DNA from: Sinobaca qinghaiensis
GTDB taxonomy: Bacteria; Bacillota; Bacilli; Bacillales; Marinococcaceae
DNA: 64,000 nt
Direction: 5' to 3'
Assembly: GCF_003610495.1 (NCBI RefSeq)
Contig: NZ_RAPK01000006.1
Span: 701,853-765,852 of the forward strand
The notes under the pieces are model-generated. The model was not told where the DNA came from and searched no databases. It worked only from the letters and a program-made list of their open reading frames with translations. The position numbers and the translations under genes are program-made. Below, in pieces: positions 1 through 7,524 of the stretch (position 1 is its first letter; every line of letters begins with the position of its first letter).

Positions 1-2
1 TG

Positions 3-110
3 GACATGCTCGGCCACAATTTCTTCGTTTTCTCCAATGCGGTAAACGGAGACACAAGCGTCGTTTACAAACGTAAAGATGGAAGATACGGGCTGATTGA
101 GCCTGAATAA
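3..110 (+). CDS. hpf: Ribosome hibernation promoting factor, C-terminal end (partial)
   Basis: Only the last 35 residues are in the window; the gene begins upstream of base 1. The visible tail (MLGHNFFVFSNAVNG, then VVYKRKDGRYGLIEPE) matches the C-terminal domain of long-form hibernation promoting factor (YvyD/HPF). This domain mediates dimerisation of 70S ribosomes into inactive 100S particles in stationary phase or stress. Its position directly upstream of secA is the usual one in Bacillaceae, and a hairpin terminator follows it. Identification rests on a short stretch plus synteny. Confidence 0.85.
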   Translation, partial: DMLGHNFFVFSNAVNGDTSVVYKRKDGRYGLIEPE

Positions 111-145
111 ATAAACAGCCGGACAGCAGAAATGCTTTCGGATAG

Positions 146-177
146 AAAGGAGTCCCCGCAGAGGGGGCTCCTTTTTG
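146..177 (+). terminator. Rho-independent terminator of hpf
   Basis: A stem GGAGTCCCC / GGGGGCTCC with a short loop is followed by a T run. It separates hpf from the secA promoter. Confidence 0.85.
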
Positions 178-191
178 CCTCCTGTTTTTAA

Positions 192-220
192 TTGTAAGGT
201 CCCCAGTAAACTGATAGAAT
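192..220 (+). promoter_or_regulatory. Sigma-A type promoter for secA
   Basis: A -35 box TTGTAA at 192-197 and a -10 box TAGAAT at 215-220 are separated by 17 bases. They lie about 130 bases ahead of the chosen secA start, so the mRNA would have a long leader. Prediction from consensus only. Confidence 0.55.
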
Positions 221-350
221 AATGTAAGGTATGAAGAAAAATAAATGAATGATACAAGTACTCGATTTTCCTCTGCCGAAACGGGCAGGAATATTATATG
301 GACAATCGATTCTATTTCCCAAAAGGGGAAGAGAGGGCGATGATGAACGA

Positions 351-2885
351 ATGATAGGTATGCTTAAAAAAGTGATAGGAGACACCGACCAGCGCCACGT
401 AAAGAAAATGCAGAAAACCGTGGAGGCAGTGGAATCCTACGCTGACGATATGAAAAAGCTCAGTGACGATGGACTGCGCATGAAAACAGAGCAGTTCAAA
501 AAAGAATATGCAGACGGGAAAAAGCTCGATGACCTGCTGCCGGAAGCATACGCGGTTGTCCGGGAAGCAGCGGCCCGCGTCCTGAAGATGACTCCGTTCC
601 CTGTTCAGATTATGGGTGCGATTGTCATGCACCGCGGCAACATTGCGGAAATGAAAACCGGTGAAGGTAAAACCCTTGTGGCTACCATGCCGGTGTACCT
701 TAATGCGATTGCAGGAAAAGGTGTACATGTCGTTACCGTGAACGACTACCTTGCCCGTCGGGACAGTGAAATGATGGCGCCGCTTTATGAATTTCTAGGT
801 CTGGAAGTCGGCCTGAATCAAAAAGGCATGACCAAGGAAGAAAAGCGGGAAGCGTATCAATTCGACATTACGTACAGCACGAACAATGAGCTCGGCTTTG
901 ACTATCTGCGTGACAACATGGTTCTTTACAAAGAGCAGATGGTTCAGCGTCCGCTCCATTTTGCCGTGGTCGATGAAGTGGACTCAATTTTAATTGATGA
1001 AGCAAGAACGCCGCTGATTATTTCCGGAACTGCGGAACAGTCCACGAAAATGTATGCAACAGCCAATACGTTTGTGCGCCGCCTGACACTGGAAACTGAC
1101 TATACGTACGATGAAAAAACAAAAAACGTCCAGCTGACAGAAGAGGGCGTCAATAAGGCAGAATCTGCCTTTCAAATTGAAAACCTGTTTGACCAGCGCC
1201 ACGTGCAGCTGATCCACCATATTAACCAGGCGCTTAAGGCGCGTGTGGCAATGCACCGTGATTCCGACTATGTGGTCGAAGACGGCAACGTCGTCATTGT
1301 GGACCAGTTTACCGGCCGTTTAATGAAAGGCCGCCGCTACAGCGACGGACTTCATCAGGCCATCGAAGCAAAAGAGGGCATGGAAGTGCAGAAAGAAAGC
1401 ATGACGCTCGCCTCGATTACGTTCCAGAACTACTTCCGGATGTATCAGAAGCTTGCCGGGATGACCGGTACGGCCAAAACGGAGGAAGAAGAGCTTAAAG
1501 ATATTTACGGAATGAGCGTAACGTCCATTCCAACCAATAAACCGATCGACCGGACGGACAGCCCGGACCTGATTTTCAAGTCCAAAATGGGGAAATTCAA
1601 AGCGGTCGTGAACAAAATTGAAGAACTGTACAAATCCGGCCAGCCGGTGCTTGTCGGTACGGTAAGCGTGGAAACGTCCGAGCTTGTGGCAAGCCACCTG
1701 CAGAAGCGCCGCGTGCCGCATCACGTATTGAATGCAAAGAACCATGAAAACGAAGCGAAAATCATTGAAAATGCCGGTCAGCGTTCCGCAGTAACGATTG
1801 CGACAAACATGGCCGGACGCGGAACCGACATTAAGCTCGGCGACGGCGTAAAGGAACTGGGCGGACTGTTTGTGCTCGGTACCGAGCGTCATGAAAGCCG
1901 CCGGATCGATAATCAGCTGCGCGGGCGTGCCGGACGCCAGGGTGACCCGGGTGCCTCTCAGTTCTTCCTTTCCATGGATGATGAGCTGATGCGCCGCTTT
2001 GGGTCTGATAACATGAGAAGCATGATGGACCGCCTCGGCATGGAAGAAGACCAGCCGATTGAAAGCAAGCTTGTCAGCCGTGCGGTAGAGCAGGCCCAGA
2101 AGCGTGTGGAAGGCTCGAACTTCGATGCCCGGAAGCAGGTTCTGCAGTATGATGATGTTATGCGCGAACAGCGCGACGTGATCTACAAGCAGCGGATGGA
2201 AGTGCTCGAGTCCGATAACCTGAGCGCGATCGTGAAAACGATGATCGGCACGGTAATTGAGCGGACCGTTCACCTGTACACGCCGGAAAATGAAGTGCAT
2301 GAGGACTGGGATCTGGAAGGTCTTACGCATTATCTGAGCGGTACGGTGCTTTCCATGGATGATCTGCACGTAAAAGACATCGAAGGACTGGATTCCGAAG
2401 AAATTATTGATAAAGTAAAAGGCATCGTCATGAAGAAATACGATGAAAAAGAAGAAGAGCTTACTGCACCAACGATGCGTGAATTTGAAAAAGTTATTAT
2501 GCTTCGTGCCGTGGACCGTAAATGGATGAACCACATCGATCAGATGGACCAGCTCCGTCAGGGTATTCACCTGCGTGCTTACGGCCAGAACGATCCACTC
2601 CGCGAGTATAAGTTTGAAGGCTTTAACATGTTTGAAGACATGATCGCGTCCATTGAAGAAGAAACAGCCACCTACGTGATGAAAGCCCAGGTAAACAACA
2701 ACCTTGAACGTAAAGAAGTAGTGTCGCAGAATCAGGCGGTTCACGGAGAAACAGACCGCTCGGACGCAGCCAAGAAGCGTCCGGCCCGCAATACGGAAGA
2801 TGTAGGAAGAAACGATCCCTGCCCGTGCGGCAGCGGCAAAAAATATAAAAACTGCCACGGCCAGGAAGATACGAAAGCTCAATAA
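351..2885 (+). CDS. secA: Preprotein translocase ATPase SecA
   Basis: SecA is the ATP-driven motor that pushes unfolded preproteins through the SecYEG channel (SecG is encoded at 43192). The protein has 844 residues from this start, close to the roughly 840 usual in Bacillus. Visible are the Walker A motif MKTGEGKT (around residue 102-108), the DEAD-type motif [16 protein letters not shown] (around 205), helicase motifs such as [13 protein letters not shown], and a C-terminal zinc-binding SEC-C motif [17 protein letters not shown]. The reading frame stays open back to 249, but those residues do not resemble SecA. The ATG at 351 gives MIGMLKKV, matching the family N-terminus; the ATG at 360 is an alternative. 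A tiny out-of-frame ORF overlaps the start codon. A terminator follows. Confidence 0.97.
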   Translation: MIGMLKKVIGDTDQRHVKKMQKTVEAVESYADDMKKLSDDGLRMKTEQFKKEYADGKKLDDLLPEAYAVVREAAARVLKMTPFPVQIMGAIVMHRGNIAEMKTGEGKTLVATMPVYLNAIAGKGVHVVTVNDYLARRDSEMMAPLYEFLGLEVGLNQKGMTKEEKREAYQFDITYSTNNELGFDYLRDNMVLYKEQMVQRPLHFAVVDEVDSILIDEARTPLIISGTAEQSTKMYATANTFVRRLTLETDYTYDEKTKNVQLTEEGVNKAESAFQIENLFDQRHVQLIHHINQALKARVAMHRDSDYVVEDGNVVIVDQFTGRLMKGRRYSDGLHQAIEAKEGMEVQKESMTLASITFQNYFRMYQKLAGMTGTAKTEEEELKDIYGMSVTSIPTNKPIDRTDSPDLIFKSKMGKFKAVVNKIEELYKSGQPVLVGTVSVETSELVASHLQKRRVPHHVLNAKNHENEAKIIENAGQRSAVTIATNMAGRGTDIKLGDGVKELGGLFVLGTERHESRRIDNQLRGRAGRQGDPGASQFFLSMDDELMRRFGSDNMRSMMDRLGMEEDQPIESKLVSRAVEQAQKRVEGSNFDARKQVLQYDDVMREQRDVIYKQRMEVLESDNLSAIVKTMIGTVIERTVHLYTPENEVHEDWDLEGLTHYLSGTVLSMDDLHVKDIEGLDSEEIIDKVKGIVMKKYDEKEEELTAPTMREFEKVIMLRAVDRKWMNHIDQMDQLRQGIHLRAYGQNDPLREYKFEGFNMFEDMIASIEEETATYVMKAQVNNNLERKEVVSQNQAVHGETDRSDAAKKRPARNTEDVGRNDPCPCGSGKKYKNCHGQEDTKAQ

Positions 2886-2892
2886 AAGATGC

Positions 2893-2932
2893 AGGGGGAG
2901 GAAAGGCGGACCAGTCTCCTCCTCTTTTTTCA
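2893..2932 (+). terminator. Terminator between secA and prfB
   Basis: A G-rich arm GGGGAGGA pairs with TCCTCCTC (one G-U pair) and is followed by a run of six T. Confidence 0.7.
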
Positions 2933-2972
2933 GCCTTCACTAGAAATGATGAACAGGAAAAGGGGAATTACA

Positions 2973-4077
2973 ATGGAAATCGCAGATATACGCAATGAAT
3001 TATCAAAAATGAGCAAGGTACTCAACGACTTTAGGGGGTCTCTTTGACCTCGCTGCCAAAGAAGAACGTATAGCAGAACTGGAAGAAAAAATGACGTATC
3101 CGGACTTCTGGGACGACCAGAACAATTCAAAAAAAGTCATTGATGAGGTAAATATTTTAAAGGAAACGGTCCACGGCTTTCAAGAGCTTGAAGAAGAGCT
3201 CGAAAACCTGGAAGTCTCCTACGAACTGGTCAAAGAAGAGCCGGAGGAGGATCTGAAAAAAGACCTCGATGACGGCATGAGCGCGCTCCGCCGCGCAATT
3301 AACGACTATGAGCTGCAGATGCTTCTCAGCGAGCCGTACGATAAAAACAATGCGATCCTGGAGCTTCATCCAGGTGCTGGCGGCACCGAGTCGCAGGACT
3401 GGGCCTCGATGCTGCTTAGAATGTACAAGCGCTGGGCAGACCTGCGCAGCTTTTCCGTCGATATGCTCGACTACCAGCCGGGTGATGAAGCCGGTGTGAA
3501 AAGCGTCACGCTTCTTATTAAAGGACGCAATGCCTACGGCTACCTGAAAGCGGAAAAAGGGGTGCACCGCCTTGTGCGGATTTCACCGTTTGATTCATCC
3601 GGACGCCGCCACACGTCGTTTGTTTCCTGCGAAGTAATGCCGGAAATGGATGATGACGTGGAAATTGACATCAATACCGAGGATTTAAAAATTGATACGT
3701 ACCGCGCGAGCGGTGCCGGCGGACAGCACGTCAACACGACCGATTCCGCCGTCCGTATTACCCACCTTCCGACAAACGCAGTCGTCACCTGCCAGAACGA
3801 ACGCTCCCAGATCAAAAACCGTGAGCAGGCGATGAAAATGCTGCGGGCTAAGCTGTACCAGCTTAAGCTTGATGAACAGCAGGAAGAAATTGATGAAATC
3901 CGCGGCGAACAGATGGAAATCGGCTGGGGCAGCCAGATCCGTTCGTACGTCTTCCACCCGTACAACATGGTCAAAGACCACCGCACCAATTTTGAAGTCG
4001 GAAATACCGGCGGCGTAATGGACGGGAAGATTGATCCCTTTATTGATGAATACCTGCGTTACAGCATGAAAGCATAA
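2973..4077 (+). CDS. prfB: Peptide chain release factor 2, expressed through programmed +1 frameshifting
   Basis: RF2 recognises UGA and UAA stop codons and triggers peptide release. Translation starts at ATG 2973 (ribosome site AGGGGAAT) and meets an in-frame TGA at 3045-3047. The bases around it, AGGGGGTCTCTTTGAC, are the conserved prfB autoregulatory frameshift site: an internal Shine-Dalgarno-like AGGGGG, the slippery CTT, then TGA C. The coding sequence is therefore 2973-3044 joined to 3046-4077, about 367 residues. Downstream are the stop-recognition tripeptide SPF (in [12 protein letters not shown]) and the catalytic GGQ loop ([18 protein letters not shown]). The gene follows secA as in B. 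subtilis. RF2 shortage favours the frameshift, giving self-regulation. Confidence 0.97.
3031..3048 (+). promoter_or_regulatory. prfB: Programmed +1 ribosomal frameshift site in prfB
   Basis: AGGGGG followed by TCT, CTT and TGA C; the stop codon is 3045-3047. This matches the conserved RF2 recoding signal base for base in its key parts. The zero frame ends after 24 codons and the +1 frame continues through the entire RF2 body. Confidence 0.96.
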
Positions 4078-4091
4078 AGGAGGCGTATCTT

Positions 4092-4871
4092 ATGGATTTA
4101 GGGCTGAAAGGAAAAGCAGTCGTTGTTCTTGCTTCAAGTAAAGGTCTTGGATTTGCTGCTGCATCTTTGTACGCGCAGGAAGGAGCCAACGTGATGCTTG
4201 CCGGCCGCGAAGAAGAAAGCCTGGCGGAAGCGGCAGCTGCTGTAAAAGGCGGGGGTTCTGTATACTGGCATGTATGTGACGTCACCAAGCCGGAAGACAT
4301 TAAACAGCTGATGAAAGAAGCTGAAAATAAACTGGGCGGCATCGATGTACTCGTGAACAATACCGGGGGCCCGCCCGCCGGGGATTTTGAAGATATGGAA
4401 GATGAAGACTGGCAGTATGCGTTTGAGCTGACGCTGTTCAGCTATATCCGCGCGATACGGGCGGCCCTTCCGCTGCTGAAAAAAAGCAGGGGCCGGATCG
4501 TGAATATCGCTTCGTCTTCGATTAAACAGCCGGTGGACCATCTGCTGCTCTCCAATACGTTCCGCTCCGGCATTGCCGGCTTTTCTAAAAGCCTGGCGAT
4601 TGAATTTGCGCCGCACGGTATTTTAATTAATACCGTAGGTCCGGGAAGAATTGAAACCGGAAGGACGACAAGCCTGCTGGAAAAAACCGCAGCGCGTGAA
4701 GGCGTTACGTTTGAAAAGGCAAAACAACAAAGCGAAGCCTCCATTCCGCTCGGCCGCTACGGTCTCCCGGAAGAATTTGCGAGACAGGTCGTGTTTCTCG
4801 GCTCCCCGGCCAATTCCTATACGACCGGGCAGATTATTCTCGTCGAAGGCGGTGCCGTCAGCGCATATTAA
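4092..4871 (+). CDS. Short-chain dehydrogenase/reductase-like protein with atypical active site
   Basis: A 259-residue Rossmann-fold protein of the SDR superfamily. The N-terminal nucleotide motif is ASSKGLGFAAA in place of the classical TGxxxGxG, followed by VNNTGGPPAGDF and a C-terminal VEGGAVSAY end typical of the fold. The usual catalytic YxxxK is not present: in LSNTFRSGIAGFSKSLA, the tyrosine position reads Ser and the lysine position reads Arg. A known FabG-like SDR subgroup has this NNTGGPP and SNTFRSG pattern and a degenerate tetrad, so the protein may bind nucleotide without classical reductase chemistry. It lies 14 bases after prfB with a strong ribosome site (AAAGGAGG), so co-transcription is likely. 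Substrate unknown. Confidence 0.85.
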   Translation: MDLGLKGKAVVVLASSKGLGFAAASLYAQEGANVMLAGREEESLAEAAAAVKGGGSVYWHVCDVTKPEDIKQLMKEAENKLGGIDVLVNNTGGPPAGDFEDMEDEDWQYAFELTLFSYIRAIRAALPLLKKSRGRIVNIASSSIKQPVDHLLLSNTFRSGIAGFSKSLAIEFAPHGILINTVGPGRIETGRTTSLLEKTAAREGVTFEKAKQQSEASIPLGRYGLPEEFARQVVFLGSPANSYTTGQIILVEGGAVSAY

Positions 4872-4956
4872 AGATAGGACCTTACCGGCGTTTCAGAACG
4901 GCCAGGCAGGGTATTAAATAAACAATGACATAATGGAATAGAGAGGGGTATGTATA

Positions 4957-5256
4957 ATGAAAAAAGCATTGCTGGCTGTTGCTGGAAGCTCGATGTTTAT
5001 GCTGGCCGCCTGCGGCGGGGGAGGCGGCGGAGAAGAAGAGGACACCACGGCGGCTCCCGAACAGCTGTATCAGCAGAACTGTGCGACCTGTCACGGGGAG
5101 AACCTCGAAGGCAATAATGGTCCGGCACTTGATGGCGGAAACCTTGAAGAAGATCAGGTACTTACCATGATTGAAAACGGAGGCAACGGCATGCCGGCCG
5201 GCCTTTTAGAAGGCACTGAAGCAGAAAGTGTTGCAACCTGGGTTGCAGAGCAGTAG
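4957..5256 (+). CDS. cccB: Membrane-anchored lipoprotein cytochrome c (c551 type)
   Basis: A 99-residue protein with a lipoprotein signal peptide ending in the lipobox LAAC, then a Gly/Glu linker and one c-type heme domain. The heme-attachment motif is CATCH, and a distal methionine is available in NGMPAGLL. This matches the small c551 of Bacillus (CccB), an outer-face electron carrier that passes electrons to terminal oxidases. In B. subtilis cccB also lies just downstream of prfB. A clear ribosome site (GAGAGGGG) precedes the ATG. A hairpin terminator follows, so the gene may be transcribed alone or with the SDR gene. Confidence 0.9.
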   Translation: MKKALLAVAGSSMFMLAACGGGGGGEEEDTTAAPEQLYQQNCATCHGENLEGNNGPALDGGNLEEDQVLTMIENGGNGMPAGLLEGTEAESVATWVAEQ

Positions 5257-5278
5257 TATATAAGTAATGGTTAAAGAT

Positions 5279-5308
5279 TGGAGAGTCCCCTCTCCTTTCT
5301 TTTTTTAA
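5279..5308 (+). terminator. Terminator after cccB
   Basis: GGAGAG - TCCC - CTCTCC stem-loop followed by TTTCTTTTTTT. Confidence 0.85.
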
Positions 5309-5309
5309 T

Positions 5310-5326
5310 TAATTACCAGGTAATTA
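5310..5326. repeat. Perfect 17-base palindrome, possible operator
   Basis: TAATTACC-A-GGTAATTA, two perfect 8-base arms around one base, in the 5256-5480 gap ahead of the M23 peptidase gene. The size and symmetry suit a dimeric repressor such as a MarR-type protein, but I do not recognise a specific regulator. There is no T run, so it is not a terminator. Confidence 0.4.
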
Positions 5327-5480
5327 GTATTGGTTTTTTCCTCCTTGTTTTTCCTCCTCTGCTTAACGCATCTTTTTCCCTTATGAACTATTTATTCTGT
5401 ATGTCCTTTAAAAGAGGTGAGGCTTTCTACAAAGAATAGGTTTTTTAAGTATGTCCACTAAAAAAGAAGGAAGTGACTAC

Positions 5481-6155
5481 GTGACACCACGAATCCCCCG
5501 CTTTGAAAAGAATTTCCACCCTGATTATTCCGCTTTACATAAAAGAAAGCTCCCCTGGCTTCCCGCTGCGGCGGTCTGTCTGTGTTTGCTGATAAGTATG
5601 GAAGCAGACGCCGAGGCAGCAGAAGAAAAAATGGTAATTGTCCTTCCGCCGGTGCCGGCAGAACACGTGAAAAAAGACACTGCGGCGGTATTTTCTATTT
5701 CAGATACGCCGGTGCAGACATTTTCCGCTTTTGCGGCAGCAGAAGAAACAGTAACCGGATTTGTCCGCCCGGCGACCGGACGGATCACATCGGAATATGG
5801 GCCGCGCAACGGCCGCATGCATCACGGCATTGACATCGGCCGGGGCGGCCGGATGAATGTGCCGGTCACAGCCGCCGCAGCCGGTACCGTTGTGGAAGCC
5901 AAATATCGTAACGGCTACGGCAATACCGTGATGGTCTCCCACACAATGAACGGCAGGGAGATGATGACGCTTTACGCGCATCTGGCTTCGATCGGCGTCA
6001 CCGCCGGCCGGAAGGTGGCACAGGGTGAGAAGCTCGGACTGATGGGGAATACAGGCGCTTCCCGGGGGCCCCATCTTCATTTTGAAGTGCATGAAGGCGT
6101 CTGGGACACCCGGAAGTCGCGTTCCGTGAATCCGCGCCGCTATGTTGATTTTTAA
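5481..6155 (+). CDS. M23 (LytM-type) metallopeptidase, membrane anchored
   Basis: A zinc endopeptidase domain of the lysostaphin/LytM family occupies the C-terminal half: HHGIDIGRG supplies the HxxxD pair, TLYAHLAS and GPHLHFEVHEG the second His and the HxH motif. The N-terminus has one hydrophobic segment (PWLPAAAVCLCLLIS), so the enzyme is probably secreted or tethered outside. Such enzymes cut peptidoglycan cross-bridges or activate hydrolases. I prefer GTG 5481 because GGAAG lies 8 bases before it; ATG 5451, in frame, has no good ribosome site. In related genomes an M23 protein here is encoded after ftsE-ftsX, but neither gene is present and the coiled coil typical of EnvC-like partners is lacking. 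Confidence 0.85.
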   Translation: MTPRIPRFEKNFHPDYSALHKRKLPWLPAAAVCLCLLISMEADAEAAEEKMVIVLPPVPAEHVKKDTAAVFSISDTPVQTFSAFAAAEETVTGFVRPATGRITSEYGPRNGRMHHGIDIGRGGRMNVPVTAAAAGTVVEAKYRNGYGNTVMVSHTMNGREMMTLYAHLASIGVTAGRKVAQGEKLGLMGNTGASRGPHLHFEVHEGVWDTRKSRSVNPRRYVDF

Positions 6156-6157
6156 GA

Positions 6158-6194
6158 AAAAACTCCGGAAAGCCTGTTGGCCTCCGGAGTTTAT
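6158..6194. terminator. Bidirectional terminator between convergent genes
   Basis: AACTCCGGA and TCCGGAGTT arms with flanking A and T runs, shared by the M23 peptidase gene and the inverted cysteine desulfurase gene. Confidence 0.85.
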
Positions 6195-6200
6195 AGGTGG

Positions 6201-7313
6201 TTAAAGGATTTGTTTTAACGCTTCAATAACAGCAAACACGTCCTCGTCCGTACTGTACGGACCGAGGCTGAAACGGACCGCGCCCGCGCCCTCCTGCTCG
6301 GTAAGGCCTAGAGCCCGGAGAGCAGCCGATAATTCCACTGAACCGCTGTGGCAGGCAGCCCCTGTTGAAGCTGCCAGAAAAGGCATCTGCTGCAGAAGGT
6401 CCTGACCGGTGATGCCTGTAAAACGGACGTGCAGCGTGTTGGGGAGCGTGTGAACCGGATGGCCGTTGCGGTGCACCCGGAGCGGGAAATTCTGCTGCAG
6501 CAGTTCCCAGAATAAATTACGCAGCCTCTGCACCTCGGTTATGTCAATAGAAGCAGCATCCGCGCACGCTTCCCCGAGGGCGGCAGTGAACAATACGTTT
6601 TCCGTTCCGGCCCGTCTGCCCGTTTCGTGAGAAGCTCCGTGAAGCAGGGGGGACAGGGCAGCCGTTTTTCTGATGTACAGCGCACCGATCCCTTTCGGCG
6701 CATAAATTTTATGTCCGGCAATGGTCAAAAAGTCAACGCCAAGGTCATTCACATTCACGGGAATTTTGCCGAGCGACTGTGAAGCGTCGGTATGAAACGG
6801 CACCTTGAACCGGCGTGCAATGGCGCTGATTTCTTCAATGGGCTGAACGGTTCCTGTTTCATTATTGGCATGCATAACGGAAATGAGCGCCGTGTCTTTC
6901 GTAATGGCTGCCTCAATATCAAACGGATTAACACGGCCGTAGGAATCCGTCCCAACATAGGTGACAACAGCTCCATGTTTTTCCAGATAGCGGCAGGGTT
7001 CCATTACTGCAGGATGCTCGACAGCGGTTGTAATGATATGGCAGGGCTTTGCTCCGCACAGCTCGTATATTCCTTTTAACACATGGTTGTTTCCTTCTGT
7101 TCCGCCGCTTGTAAACACTATTTCGCCTGGTTCGGCGCCGATGAAATCCGCCACGCGGGAACGTGCTTTCTCGACTGCCTTTTTGGCTTCTGTGCCGGCC
7201 CAGTGCCCGGCGGAAGGGTTGCCGTAGGACCGGTCCATCCAGTAGGAAAGAACGGTTTTTACGTTGGTGGAAAGCGGGGTGCTTGCATTGTAATCCATGT
7301 ACACCTGTCTCAT
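6201..7313 (-). CDS. Cysteine desulfurase (NifS/IscS family)
   Basis: A PLP-dependent aminotransferase-fold enzyme that takes sulfur from cysteine for Fe-S clusters or thiolated tRNA. Of 370 residues, the N-terminus MRQVYMDYNASTPL is typical of the family. The PLP-binding region is HTDASQSLGK followed by the Schiff-base lysine in TIAGHKIYAPKG. The persulfide-forming cysteine lies in STGAACHSG (family pattern SSGSAC). Ribosome site AAAGGCGG precedes the ATG. It is monocistronic and runs against its neighbours, with no IscU, SufU or tRNA thiolase gene beside it, so its sulfur acceptor cannot be deduced. In B. subtilis this spot holds no such gene, so it looks like a lineage-specific insertion between wall and protease genes. 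Confidence 0.88.
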   Translation of the reverse strand: MRQVYMDYNASTPLSTNVKTVLSYWMDRSYGNPSAGHWAGTEAKKAVEKARSRVADFIGAEPGEIVFTSGGTEGNNHVLKGIYELCGAKPCHIITTAVEHPAVMEPCRYLEKHGAVVTYVGTDSYGRVNPFDIEAAITKDTALISVMHANNETGTVQPIEEISAIARRFKVPFHTDASQSLGKIPVNVNDLGVDFLTIAGHKIYAPKGIGALYIRKTAALSPLLHGASHETGRRAGTENVLFTAALGEACADAASIDITEVQRLRNLFWELLQQNFPLRVHRNGHPVHTLPNTLHVRFTGITGQDLLQQMPFLAASTGAACHSGSVELSAALRALGLTEQEGAGAVRFSLGPYSTDEDVFAVIEALKQIL

Positions 7314-7401
7314 AGTAGGTGCCGCCTTTCTATAATATGTAGTATTTTTATTTTAGCATATGCGGTGCAGGCAGATATGTGAAAAACAGGGATATTTTCA
7401 T

Positions 7402-7429
7402 TTGTTACATGCTTCTTTCATGCTAGAAT
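7402..7429 (+). promoter_or_regulatory. Sigma-A type promoter for ctpB
   Basis: TTGTTA at 7402-7407 and TAGAAT at 7424-7429 with 16 bases between, about 95 bases ahead of the ctpB start. Confidence 0.55.
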
Positions 7430-7524
7430 AAAGGAAGTATGTTTATTGCAACGGAGAAGACACGATAAGTCCGGCGCGATTACTGAAACACAGCAGCCAG
7501 AGCACATAATGGAGTGGATTATAT

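Noticed and set aside
1320..2882. A 520-codon open frame on the minus strand opposite secA
   Set aside because: It is a shadow of the secA codon pattern: no ribosome site, no recognisable protein motif, strange composition (many His, Phe), and secA itself is certain.
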